Assembly: GCA_934167095.1 (NCBI GenBank)
Contig: CAKPKE010000001.1
Span: 1-64,000 of the forward strand
Source: an uncultured Clostridia bacterium
GTDB taxonomy: Bacteria; Bacillota; Clostridia; TANB77; CAG-508
Direction: 5' to 3'
DNA length: 64,000 bases
A program made the position numbers and the translations under genes. The stretch's first letter is position 1; every line of letters begins with the position of its first letter. Positions 48,572 to 57,355 of this stretch are shown in pieces. The notes below the pieces were generated by a model that was given only the letters and a program-made list of their open reading frames with translations, was not told the DNA's origin and searched no databases.

Positions 48572-48824
48572 AGTGTTCCACCACTCCTTTAAGATAGCCC
48601 AATTATACCATTTTCTACAAAACATGTCAAAAATCGCCAGCAAGTGTATAACCGAGCAATTCAGCTTAGTTCTAATGGTTTATCGTTTTTTCATTAAATA
48701 TTACATTTTGATTACATTTTTATTTTGTTTTAAAACTTGCTTTTTCTCATACAAGTTGCTTTTACTTTACAGCATTGAATTCAACTTTTCACTTGACGTT
48801 TATTTTTTAGACAATATTATATTT

Positions 48825-49646
48825 TTAAAAACTTATCTTTTTTCCATAACAACCTACTCCATTTACACCTTCTTCTCCATCTCTTAACTCACTTTCAATA
48901 TCCTTTATTGTTATATATCTTGCTTCATCTGTTAAAGCTATTTTCTTAGCAACAATAAGTGGATCCTTAAAATCTATTAATATCCTAGCAGGTGATGATG
49001 CAAAATTTGCGCCAGCTTCAATTAGTGCTTCATAGTAACTTTGACAAGCTCCTGCAAAAATTGCAAGATTATTATTTTTGCCTCTTTCCCACATTCTTGC
49101 TCTAATTACTGTTTCTACAAAATATCTAGAATTTCTATAATTATAAATATCATTAAAATTATGTCCTTTTTTTATCATTCCGTCATGCCCAGTCACAATT
49201 AAAACATCTGGATAATATTTATTAAGCAGACTGTTTATTACTTGTGGCTGTTTATTTTCTGTAATATTTTTTACAATTACATTGAGTCCCATGTTTTTAT
49301 AAAACCTTTGTGACTTTTCACTATATCTTCTATCTCCGTCTAAATGTAGAATTCTACCATATTTTACAGAATTTCTTTTCAAAATCTGAACTTTTTGTGT
49401 ATTTTTAATTTTTTTTACGTTGCTTATTTCAAAATCAAATTTAGATATAGCATTTTTTATAGCTTTATCAGATAATACTTCCAAATCGGAAATTGGGCTA
49501 TCTGCCACAATTCTTATTGTTATGCCTTTTAGCATAGCCATTGCTACATTTTTATCAATGTATATATCACTTATAAAAAACGCTATATCTTTTCCATACG
49601 ATTTTCGTCCTACAATATCGCCCTTTTTTAGACCATTAATTTTCAT
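48825..49646 (-). CDS. yabG: sporulation-specific protease YabG
   Basis: YabG is a cysteine protease made late in the mother cell that trims spore coat and, in C. difficile, germination proteins. The 273-residue product has family blocks KKGDIVGRKSYGKDIAFFIS, VLIVTGHDGMIKKGHNFNDI and NLAIFAGACQSYYEALIEAG, which include the conserved His and Cys. AAGGTG precedes ATG 49646. A candidate sigma-K promoter lies at 49664-49691. It heads the sporulation cluster running to cotJC. Confidence 0.92.
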   Translation of the reverse strand: MKINGLKKGDIVGRKSYGKDIAFFISDIYIDKNVAMAMLKGITIRIVADSPISDLEVLSDKAIKNAISKFDFEISNVKKIKNTQKVQILKRNSVKYGRILHLDGDRRYSEKSQRFYKNMGLNVIVKNITENKQPQVINSLLNKYYPDVLIVTGHDGMIKKGHNFNDIYNYRNSRYFVETVIRARMWERGKNNNLAIFAGACQSYYEALIEAGANFASSPARILIDFKDPLIVAKKIALTDEARYITIKDIESELRDGEEGVNGVGCYGKKISF

Positions 49647-49663
49647 TTTTATCACCTTGTTAT

Positions 49664-49691
49664 ATTATATGGTCTTTTTCGACATAAAGTT
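49664..49691 (-). promoter_or_regulatory. candidate sigma-K-type promoter of yabG
   Basis: Minus strand AACT (49691-49688) and CATATAAT (49671-49664) with 17 bases between AC and CATA fit the sigma-K pattern. TATGTCGAA in between also resembles a Spo0A box. B. subtilis yabG is sigma-K dependent, which supports the call. Confidence 0.5.
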
Positions 49692-49762
49692 ACAATATTT
49701 AGGTATTAGTGTTCAAAATCCAATTTAAAATTTTTCTTAAACTTTCATTTTTATAATTTAAA

Positions 49763-49793
49763 AGAGCCTTAATTTTTTAATAATTAAGAACTC
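49763..49793 (-). terminator. terminator of the GT39-like gene
   Basis: Minus strand GAGTTCTTAATT and AATTAAGGCTC pair with a mismatch and run into TTTT. Confidence 0.65.
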
Positions 49794-49800
49794 CTATTTT

Positions 49801-51399
49801 TTATTTATTTGATATATAATACACATCACATGCATTTAATCTTTTTAAATATTCTATTTTTCCTAAATCTAAAGTTTGTTGCAATTTGCTTAAAATATCA
49901 TCATTTTCTTGTCCTTCATTAATAAATACAACAATTCCTTTACTTAAGTCTTTGCCTTCCATTATTTCATTTATTTTTTCTTCTGTCCAATCGCAGTCTT
50001 TTGCAATATATGACTCATTTATTTTTGCAAATAACAATATATCATCTAAAAATCTGTTACAATTTGAGTTAAAACTAAATAATGTTGGCACATTCAACTC
50101 ATTTGAAAGCTGTTCAACAATTTGCTTTTTATCAGAGTATTCAACTTCTGGTTCTAATTTATATTTTTTTAGAATAAATGTATTTGCTATTGTTGGCATT
50201 ATCAATATAAGAATCAAAACACCCAGCATTATTTTCTCTAGCAATTTTTCTTTTACTATATTTTTTAGCAAGCTATATAATGCATATATTACTAGTATAA
50301 ATATCAGTCCACATACCGGTGTTATGTATCTTAGTTCTATCCAAGGTGATGCAACAGCTACTATTAAAAAGTAACATAGTGTTGGTATTAACATATATTT
50401 AATGTATGTATTTTTCTCTACTAATTTTTGTTTTCTTATCAATTTGTATATTACTAACCCTAAGATTGCGATTACTATCAATGGCAATACTGCATTAAAG
50501 TCATAAACAGCAATTCTTGTAATATATCCAAATATATTTTTAGCAAATTGCGAAATATCTTTTAGCTTACTTAACACGCCTTGCCCTCTATATCCAAAAA
50601 ACATGTGCTTAATAGAATATGGGAATATTGCAAGTGACAAAGTAGCCGCAATGCACATTGTTACAATATATTTTGCTAAGAACTTGTAATCTTTTTCTTT
50701 TATGAATTTTACAACAAACATTACAAATAATGCAGCTAAGAAAAATAGATAATAGTAGTGAGTTAATGAGCCCACTAATGCTGAAAGTCCTATTTCGACT
50801 AATATTTTTGTTTTATTTTCCTTTGCATCTAATAGTTTTAAGTGCAAATACATTGTTATTAAAATGTTAAGAGTCGCCAAAGCATACATTCTAATGTATA
50901 TTGCTGAGTTTATAGATGCAAGTGTTATGCTTGACACTAAGCTTAATATTAGTGCTTTTTCTTTTACTCTGTTTTCGCTTTTTAATACTTTCTTTAATAT
51001 TAAATACATAAATACTGTAATTGCTAAATAAATTATTATATTTAATATTATTCCTGGCCATTTTGAGTAGTGATTTATACTAAAGCCCATCATTATTCTT
51101 AGTAGCAAGTAATAAAAAGGTGGATGCACATCATTTTTTTGATTTATATATACCTGTGAAAATTCTCCTTTTTCATTATCATTTACTGTTAGATAATCTT
51201 CATAGTAGCTATTATCATGCCATGTATCATAAAAATCTGCATTATCTTGAATTTCAATTTTATCATAACTTGCAAGACCTAATGAATACGCTTCGTCCAT
51301 GTGAATATATGATTTATTTACTCCTGCAACTACAAATATTATTGTTTGTATAATTAAAATTATTGCTATTCCTAAAAGTTCTTTTTTTCTAGTGTTCAT
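49801..51399 (-). CDS. GT39/ArnT-like membrane glycosyltransferase
   Basis: The product (about 532 residues) is a polytopic membrane protein. Its first large outer loop begins SYIHMDEAYSLGLASYD, and NDVHPPFYYLLLRIMMGF carries the acidic and His-Pro signatures seen in PMT/ArnT-type transferases that use lipid-linked sugars. About ten hydrophobic helices follow, then a soluble C-terminal domain. The donor and acceptor are unknown; cell-envelope glycosylation is inferred. I start at ATG 51399. It lies 38 bases after the DUF402 gene on the same strand. Confidence 0.75.
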   Translation of the reverse strand: MNTRKKELLGIAIILIIQTIIFVVAGVNKSYIHMDEAYSLGLASYDKIEIQDNADFYDTWHDNSYYEDYLTVNDNEKGEFSQVYINQKNDVHPPFYYLLLRIMMGFSINHYSKWPGIILNIIIYLAITVFMYLILKKVLKSENRVKEKALILSLVSSITLASINSAIYIRMYALATLNILITMYLHLKLLDAKENKTKILVEIGLSALVGSLTHYYYLFFLAALFVMFVVKFIKEKDYKFLAKYIVTMCIAATLSLAIFPYSIKHMFFGYRGQGVLSKLKDISQFAKNIFGYITRIAVYDFNAVLPLIVIAILGLVIYKLIRKQKLVEKNTYIKYMLIPTLCYFLIVAVASPWIELRYITPVCGLIFILVIYALYSLLKNIVKEKLLEKIMLGVLILILIMPTIANTFILKKYKLEPEVEYSDKKQIVEQLSNELNVPTLFSFNSNCNRFLDDILLFAKINESYIAKDCDWTEEKINEIMEGKDLSKGIVVFINEGQENDDILSKLQQTLDLGKIEYLKRLNACDVYYISNK

Positions 51400-51437
51400 T
51401 TTTGGTTCCTTTCTTATCAATCCTGTAATTAAATTTA

Positions 51438-51953
51438 TTATTTTAAATACTGATTAAAATCTATTTTCATATATTTATTTGTATTTGATTTTAGACTTTC
51501 GATAAGTTGATTTTTTACTTTTTGTGCCAAATTAAATTCTTCAGTAGTAATTATTTTCTCTTCTAAAGCTTCTTTTAATTCATTTTCATCTAACACGCTT
51601 ACTTTATTATCTTTAAAAATAACATCTATAAATAAATCCTCATAGTATGGTGAATTTAGATTAATATCAAAACCATTTTTTAAAGTAATATCAAAATAAT
51701 ATAATATTACATTTTTATCTTTATCTAAAAAGGTCCTAATACAGTAGTTTTCTTTTATTGGTACTATTTCTATTATAGTATAATTATTATCAATTAGACA
51801 CCCACTACTTGGTGTACAAAATGGTTCACCAATAGCTATTATTTTCTTAATTGAAATGTAGCAATTATTTTCTTTATCTTCATAAAAATTATACTCATAT
51901 TTATCAACATTTCTTAAATATGTTGATGAAATATATTTTTTCTTAACGATCAT
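51438..51953 (-). CDS. DUF402-family protein
   Basis: The 171-residue product has the DUF402-like beta-rich core with ENYCIRTFLDKDKNVILYYF, then YYEDLFIDVIFKDNKVSVLD and a helical end (ELKEALEEKIITTEEFNLAQ). Characterised DUF402 proteins include nucleoside diphosphatases and a fosfomycin-pathway hydrolase, but the substrate here is unknown. AAGGA sits nine bases before ATG 51953. It may be co-transcribed with the GT39-like gene. Confidence 0.65.
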   Translation of the reverse strand: MIVKKKYISSTYLRNVDKYEYNFYEDKENNCYISIKKIIAIGEPFCTPSSGCLIDNNYTIIEIVPIKENYCIRTFLDKDKNVILYYFDITLKNGFDINLNSPYYEDLFIDVIFKDNKVSVLDENELKEALEEKIITTEEFNLAQKVKNQLIESLKSNTNKYMKIDFNQYLK

Positions 51954-52113
51954 TATCATTTCCTTAAAAATCTAAAATTATATTTCTATAATATCAAATC
52001 TCACTTAAAATTTCAACATAATGATTTTGTTTTACAAAAAAGTTGTTCTATATTTATATTTTATTGAATAATATTAAACAACAAATCAATTCAAATTGGG
52101 GGCTTATTTACAT

Positions 52114-52356
52114 ATGTATGGAATTTCAATCGAAGAAAGGGCTGTTCTACTTGCCCATTATATTATAGATTCAAAAGATACTGTCCGTGGTGCTGCAAAA
52201 AAATATGGAATTTCAAAGTCGACTGTACATAAAGATGTTAGTGAAAGATTAGAAAAAATAAATCCATCACTAGCACACGATGTTAGACTTGTGTTAGATG
52301 AAAACAAAGCAGAACGACATATTAGACGGTGGTCTTGCAACAAAACTAAAATATGA
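52114..52356 (+). CDS. spoIIID: mother-cell transcription factor SpoIIID with frameshifted C-terminus
   Basis: SpoIIID is an HTH regulator that switches gene expression in the mother cell, including sigK. Residues 1-69 are canonical: GISIEERAVLLAHYIIDSKD, TVRGAAKKYGISKSTVHKDV (HTH), LAHDVRLVLDENKAERHIR. After ATTAGA an apparent extra base (about 52327) shifts the frame, giving RWSCNKTKI and an early stop. Without it the reading would be GGLATKLKYDKKRGA, the normal basic tail, ending at 52375. A sequencing error or a real mutation are both possible. GGGGG precedes ATG 52114. Confidence 0.9.
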   Translation: MYGISIEERAVLLAHYIIDSKDTVRGAAKKYGISKSTVHKDVSERLEKINPSLAHDVRLVLDENKAERHIRRWSCNKTKI

Positions 52357-52366
52357 TAAAAAAAGA

Positions 52367-52412
52367 GGAGCTTAAGGTAAACTTTTTGTTTACTCTAAGC
52401 TCTTTCTAAATA
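52367..52412. terminator. bidirectional terminator of spoIIID and dnaJ
   Basis: GAGCTTAAGGTAAAC and GTTTACTCTAAGCTC pair around TTTTT, with a T tract after and an A-rich tract before. The frame-corrected spoIIID stop lies in the stem. Confidence 0.85.
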
Positions 52413-52423
52413 TGTATTAAATT

Positions 52424-53581
52424 TTAACCAAACAAGCCTTTCTTTTTTACTGGTGGCTGTTCATTCATTGTTTTGGCAAGTTCAAGTAATATTTCTCTTT
52501 GTTCCTTACTTAGGCGTTTTGGAACTTGAACTTGTACTGTGAATATTAAATTTCCTCTGTAACCAGAGTTTATATGTACGAAACCTTTGTCTTTTATTGT
52601 AAACTTGGTTCCTGATTGAGTTCCTTCTGGAATTCTATATGTTGTTTTTCCACCATCTACTAATGGAATTTCTAGGTCAGCACCTAAAGTTGCTTGTGTA
52701 AATGTTATTGGTATATCGCAATAAACATTATCATCTTTTCTTGTAAATATTGAATTTTTCTTCAAATTTACTGTTATGTATATGTCACCATTTGGTCCAC
52801 CATTTTTACCTGGTTCACCTTCACCTCTTAAGACAACTGTTTGACCATCATCTATACCTGCAGGTATTTTTACATTTATTTTGCTTTGTTTTCTAACAGT
52901 TCCTTTTCCACTACAAGTAGCACAAGGTTCTTTTATTACTTTACCTGTTCCATGGCAACGAGAACATGTTGTCTGAACTCTCATTTGACCAAGTAATGTT
53001 GTTTGCATTTGTGTAACTGTTCCTGTTCCTCCACAAACACTACATGTTTCTGGTTTTGTTCCTGGTTTTGCACCAGTTCCTGAACAAGTTGTACATTTTT
53101 CATTTCTTGTTACATTTATTTCTTTACTAATTCCTGTATAAGCTTCTTCATAAGTCAAGTCTACTGAATATCTTAAGTTAGCTCCTTTAGCTGGTGCATT
53201 TGGATTAGCATTGCTTCTTCTTCCTCCACCAAAGCCAAATAAATCACCTAAGTCACCAAAGATATCGCCAAATCCACCAAAGTCAGATGTTGTGTATGTA
53301 TATGTTCCACCATTAAAGCCTCCAGCTCCTCCGCCAAAGCCATTAAAACCTTGTGGGCCATCTGGGCCAAATTGGTCATACATTTTTCTTTTTTGACTAT
53401 CTGATAGTGTTTCATAAGCTTCATTTACTTCTTTAAATTTAGCTTCTGCTTCTTCTTTATTATCAGGATTTGCATCTGGGTGATATTTTTTGGCAAGTTT
53501 TCTATATGCTTTTTTTAACTCATCATCAGTAGCATTTTTGCTTACACCTAATACTTCATAATAATCTCTTTTTGTAGCCAT
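52424..53581 (-). CDS. dnaJ: chaperone DnaJ
   Basis: DnaJ delivers substrates to DnaK and stimulates its ATPase. The 385-residue product has the J domain (RDYYEVLGVSKNATDDELKK, with HPD in KYHPDANPD) and a Gly/Phe linker. The zinc-binding repeats CTTCSGTG, CSVCGGTG, CSRCHGTG and CATCSGKG follow, then the C-terminal substrate domains. I start at ATG 53581; a longer frame to 53617 lacks support. It is last in the hrcA-grpE-dnaK-dnaJ operon. Confidence 0.97.
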   Translation of the reverse strand: MATKRDYYEVLGVSKNATDDELKKAYRKLAKKYHPDANPDNKEEAEAKFKEVNEAYETLSDSQKRKMYDQFGPDGPQGFNGFGGGAGGFNGGTYTYTTSDFGGFGDIFGDLGDLFGFGGGRRSNANPNAPAKGANLRYSVDLTYEEAYTGISKEINVTRNEKCTTCSGTGAKPGTKPETCSVCGGTGTVTQMQTTLLGQMRVQTTCSRCHGTGKVIKEPCATCSGKGTVRKQSKINVKIPAGIDDGQTVVLRGEGEPGKNGGPNGDIYITVNLKKNSIFTRKDDNVYCDIPITFTQATLGADLEIPLVDGGKTTYRIPEGTQSGTKFTIKDKGFVHINSGYRGNLIFTVQVQVPKRLSKEQREILLELAKTMNEQPPVKKKGLFG

Positions 53582-53724
53582 CTTAACAACCTTTCTATTA
53601 ATAGCATTTTCGCCCAATAGGGATATTCCTTAATATTGGGCGAATATTTTATCTATAATCTGAGCAATATTAATAATATTTTAATTATACAATTTTATAT
53701 ATTTTATTATTGTTCAATTATAAA

Positions 53725-55569
53725 TTATTTTTTGTCATTGTTGTCATTTTCTACATTATAGTCTGCATTGTAAACATTTCCATTGTCGTCAGTCTTTGGA
53801 CCTTCTGCTCCCGCTTGAGCACCAGCCTGTGCCCCTGCTTGTGAATATAGTTTTTCAGACATTGCATAGAATACTTGCTTTAAGCTTTCTGTTGCTTGCT
53901 TAATTTTTTCTACATCAGAACCTTCTAATGCTTTCTTTACATTTTCAATTTCATCTGTAGCTTTTTGTTTTTCTTCTCCGCTTATCTTGTCACCTAATTC
54001 ATCTATTGTTTTTTGGCAGTTGTAAGCTAAACTTTCAGCTTCATTTCTAGCTTCAATTTCTTCTTTCTTCTTTTTATCTTCTTCAGCATGTGCTTCTGCA
54101 TCTTTAACAGCTCTATCAATATCTTCGTCTGTTAAGTTTGTTGAAGCTGTAATTGAAACTTTTTGCTCATTTCCTGTTGCCATATCCTTTGCAGATACGT
54201 GAACTATACCGTTTGCATCTATATCAAATGTAACTTCAATTTGAGGTACTCCTCTTGGTGCTGCTGGAATTCCTGTTAGTTGGAATCTTCCTAATGTTTT
54301 ATTGTATGCAGCCATATCTCTTTCACCTTGTAAAACGTGTACTTCTACTGATGTTTGACCATCCGCTGCAGTTGAGAATATTTGTGATTTTTTTGTTGGT
54401 ATTGTTGTATTTCTTTCAATTAATTTTGTAAATACTCCACCATAAGTTTCAATACCTAATGATAATGGTGTTACATCTAGTAATACTAAGTCTTTAACAT
54501 CTCCTGATAATACACCACCTTGAATTGATGCACCGATTGCAACACATTCATCTGGGTTTATTCCCTTATCTGGGTCTTTTCCTGTTATTTTCTTAACTTC
54601 TTCTTGTACACATGGAACTCTTGTTGAACCACCAACTAATAATACCTTGTGAATGTCAGCTGCTGTAACTCCAGCATCTTTCATAGCTTGCTCTACTGGT
54701 ACTCTTGTAGCATCAACTAAATCTCTAATTAATTCTTCGAATTTAGCTCTTGTTAATGTTACATCTAAGTGTTTTGGTCCTTGTGCATCAGCTGTGATAA
54801 ATGGTAAGTTAATTTGTGTTTGTTGCATTCCTGAAAGCTCTATTTTAGCCTTTTCTGCAGCTTCCTTTAATCTTTGCATTGCCATTTTATCTGTTGATAA
54901 GTCTATTCCATTTGATTTTTTAAATTCTGAGATTAAGAAATCAATTATTCTTTGGTCGAAGTCATCTCCTCCTAAATGTGTATTTCCGTTTGTAGCTAAA
55001 ACTTCAAATACACCATCACCAATATCTAGTATAGAAACATCAAATGTTCCACCACCTAAATCGTATACCATTATTTTTTGGTCTTGATCTTCTTTATCCA
55101 TGCCAAATGCTAAAGCTGCAGCTGTTGGTTCGTTTATAATTCTTAATACTTCTAATCCTGCAATTTTACCTGCATCTTTTGTAGCTTGTCTTTGGCTATC
55201 TGAGAAATATGCTGGTACTGTTATAACAGCTTGTGTAACTTTTTGTCCTAAATAGCTTTCAGCATCTGTCTTTAATTTTTGAAGTATCATAGCTGATATT
55301 TCTTGTGGTGAGAATTCTTCTCCATCTATTTTAACTTTTTCAGCTGTTCCCATTTTTCTTTTTATTGATATAACTGTGTTATCTGGATTTGTAACAGCTT
55401 GTCTTTTTGCTATTTGTCCTACTAATCTTTCTCCGTTTTTTGAAAATGCAACTACTGATGGAGTTGTTCTATTTCCTTCTGCGTTTGGTATAACAACTGG
55501 CTCTCCACCTTCCATAACTGCAACACATGAATTTGTTGTTCCTAAATCGATTCCTATAATCTTTCCCAT
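53725..55569 (-). CDS. dnaK: chaperone DnaK (Hsp70)
   Basis: DnaK is the ATP-driven Hsp70 chaperone. The 614-residue product has the nucleotide-binding domain with GIDLGTTNSCVAVMEGG, VITVPAYFSDSQRQATKDAG and IMVYDLGGGTFDVSILD, and the substrate-binding domain with LLDVTPLSLGIETYGGVFT. A Gly/Ala-Gln-rich tail (AGAQAGAQAGAEGPK) precedes the C-terminus. GGGAGGAATT precedes ATG 55569. It is under CIRCE/HrcA control through the operon promoter at 57300-57328. Confidence 0.98.
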   Translation of the reverse strand: MGKIIGIDLGTTNSCVAVMEGGEPVVIPNAEGNRTTPSVVAFSKNGERLVGQIAKRQAVTNPDNTVISIKRKMGTAEKVKIDGEEFSPQEISAMILQKLKTDAESYLGQKVTQAVITVPAYFSDSQRQATKDAGKIAGLEVLRIINEPTAAALAFGMDKEDQDQKIMVYDLGGGTFDVSILDIGDGVFEVLATNGNTHLGGDDFDQRIIDFLISEFKKSNGIDLSTDKMAMQRLKEAAEKAKIELSGMQQTQINLPFITADAQGPKHLDVTLTRAKFEELIRDLVDATRVPVEQAMKDAGVTAADIHKVLLVGGSTRVPCVQEEVKKITGKDPDKGINPDECVAIGASIQGGVLSGDVKDLVLLDVTPLSLGIETYGGVFTKLIERNTTIPTKKSQIFSTAADGQTSVEVHVLQGERDMAAYNKTLGRFQLTGIPAAPRGVPQIEVTFDIDANGIVHVSAKDMATGNEQKVSITASTNLTDEDIDRAVKDAEAHAEEDKKKKEEIEARNEAESLAYNCQKTIDELGDKISGEEKQKATDEIENVKKALEGSDVEKIKQATESLKQVFYAMSEKLYSQAGAQAGAQAGAEGPKTDDNGNVYNADYNVENDNNDKK

Positions 55570-55678
55570 TTTAAAATTCCTCCCAATTTTATTTAATCTT
55601 TCTGTCATTGGATATTTTACCCAATTTTTTCTTATCTTATGAGTATTAATATATTAATTTATATTAGTTTTTGTATAT

Positions 55679-56203
55679 TTAATTAGCAACTACAACCATT
55701 GAATGGCGAATTACCCTATTTCCTATCATATAGCCTTTTCTGTACTCTGAAGCTACAATTTTTTCCCCAAGATTTTCATCTTGAATAGAACTTACTGCTT
55801 CATGAATGCTTGGGTCAAATGGCTTTCCTACCGCTTCTATTTCTTTTACATTTTGTGAAGCAAGTATATCTTTGAATTGTTTTAACACAAGCTCAATCCC
55901 TTTTTTATATTCTTCATCTGATGTGCTTTGTGCCACTGCGTGTTCTAAGTTATCAACTACTGGTAAAAGAGGAGTAACTATGTCACATATTATTGAATTG
56001 TATAAATTTTCTCTTTCTTTTGCACTTCTTTTCTTTAAGTTATCAAACTCTGCAATTAATCTTGTATGTCTATCTTTTAAATCATCTAAATCAGATGTTA
56101 ATTTTGAAATTTTTTCATTTAGTTCTTTTTCATTATTATTTTCTTGATTAATTTCTTCTTTAACTTCTTCATTAGAATTTTCTTTTTGTTCTTCTTTACT
56201 CAT
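55679..56203 (-). CDS. grpE: nucleotide exchange factor GrpE
   Basis: GrpE releases ADP from DnaK. The 174-residue product has an acidic N-terminus, a long coiled coil (KISKLTSDLDDLKDRHTRLI; AEFDNLKKRSAKERENLY) and the C-terminal beta-wing (YRKGYMIGNRVIRHSMVVVAN). It overlaps the end of hrcA by eight bases, indicating translational coupling, and precedes dnaK. Confidence 0.95.
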   Translation of the reverse strand: MSKEEQKENSNEEVKEEINQENNNEKELNEKISKLTSDLDDLKDRHTRLIAEFDNLKKRSAKERENLYNSIICDIVTPLLPVVDNLEHAVAQSTSDEEYKKGIELVLKQFKDILASQNVKEIEAVGKPFDPSIHEAVSSIQDENLGEKIVASEYRKGYMIGNRVIRHSMVVVAN

Positions 56204-57251
56204 CTTCAGTCTCCTTTCCTTTATCTAACATATTTTTGTTTTTTTCATTAAGTTTTTTACTAATAAACTTCATTGCTGATATTACTTTTGAATAGTCCAT
56301 TCTTGTTGGTCCAATTATTGCTATTGTGCCTAAATCTTGGCCATTTTCTTTATGTTTAAAAGTAATTACACTGAAGTCTTTTAAGGCTTCATTTATGTTT
56401 TCATCACCAATGTAAACTTTTATTTCATCTTCGTCATCATCACTATTTAATATGCCTATTAGTTTTTTAGTTTTTTCTGTATCTAATATATTTACAAAAT
56501 TTCTAGCAACTTCTAGGTCTTTAAATTCAGGAAATTCAAAAGATTTATTTGCACCTTCTGTGTACACTTGAATATCTTCATCAATAGATTTTTTGATTTG
56601 TTCTAAAACTGGCTTTACAACTTTTAACATGTTGTTCATTTCTTCATGCATAAAGTCCTCAAATGGACCTTCTATATCAGTTAATAACTTTCCCCTTAGT
56701 CTGTTATTAAATAGATATGTTAAAGTTTCAACTTGCTCATTTGTAATATCTTCATCAAATTTTATGATAGTTTCTTTTATCATTCCGTTTTGTGTTAATA
56801 TTACAGCCATAAGCAACTTTGAGCCTAATAAAACAAACTTAATTTCTTGAATTTCTTTTTCATTTACACTTGGACTTACTCCAACTGAAGTATAATGTGT
56901 TACTTCAGAAAGTGTTGATGTTGCGATTTTTGTTAAATCTTCAATTTGATTTACTTTTGCTTCTAATTGTTCTTGAATATATTTTACTTCTTGTCTATTT
57001 ATATTATTGTAATTCATTAATTCATCTACATAGTATCTGTAGCCTTTGATCGAAGGAATTCTTCCACTTGATGTATGTGTTTTATCAAGTAAACCAATTT
57101 TTTCAAGCTCTGCCATGTCATTTCTAATTGTTGCTGAACTAAAGTCAATTTCACCTTTTTCAACAATGTCTTTAGAGCTAACTGGTTCGGCTGTTTCTAT
57201 GTATTCTTCTACAATAGCTTGCAATATTTTTTTCTTTCTATCATCTAACAT
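56196..57251 (-). CDS. hrcA: heat-shock repressor HrcA
   Basis: HrcA binds CIRCE elements and represses class I heat-shock genes; GroEL keeps it active. The 351-residue product has the winged-helix N-terminus (RKKKILQAIVEEYIETAEPV; DFSSATIRNDMAELEKIGLL; HTSSGRIPSIKGYRYYVDEL) followed by the GAF-like dimer domains. A CIRCE operator lies 13 bases upstream of the start, so it autoregulates the hrcA-grpE-dnaK-dnaJ operon. Confidence 0.96.
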   Translation of the reverse strand: MLDDRKKKILQAIVEEYIETAEPVSSKDIVEKGEIDFSSATIRNDMAELEKIGLLDKTHTSSGRIPSIKGYRYYVDELMNYNNINRQEVKYIQEQLEAKVNQIEDLTKIATSTLSEVTHYTSVGVSPSVNEKEIQEIKFVLLGSKLLMAVILTQNGMIKETIIKFDEDITNEQVETLTYLFNNRLRGKLLTDIEGPFEDFMHEEMNNMLKVVKPVLEQIKKSIDEDIQVYTEGANKSFEFPEFKDLEVARNFVNILDTEKTKKLIGILNSDDDEDEIKVYIGDENINEALKDFSVITFKHKENGQDLGTIAIIGPTRMDYSKVISAMKFISKKLNEKNKNMLDKGKETEDE

Positions 57252-57263
57252 ATTTCACCTCTA

Positions 57264-57290
57264 TTAGCACTTCATATCCATTAGTGCTAA
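57264..57290. promoter_or_regulatory. CIRCE operator
   Basis: TTAGCACTT-N9-TAGTGCTAA: eight of nine arm positions match the CIRCE consensus TTAGCACTC-N9-GAGTGCTAA in symmetric pairing. It lies just downstream of the -10 of hrcA. Confidence 0.95.
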
Positions 57291-57299
57291 TCTTTGTAT

Positions 57300-57328
57300 A
57301 TAATATAACTAAAATTAGCAGTTGTCAA
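57300..57328 (-). promoter_or_regulatory. sigma-A promoter of the hrcA operon
   Basis: Minus strand TTGACA (57328-57323), 17-base spacer, TATTAT (57305-57300). The -35 overlaps the loop of the terminator of the upstream pilin-like gene. Confidence 0.85.
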
Positions 57329-57345
57329 GTACAACTGCTAATTTT
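57311..57345. terminator. terminator of the pilin-like gene at 57356, overlapping the hrcA promoter
   Basis: AAAATTAGCAGTTGT (57311-57325) and ACAACTGCTAATTTT (57331-57345) form a perfect 15-bp stem with a five-base loop. Confidence 0.85.
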
Positions 57346-57355
57346 TTTAATATTT

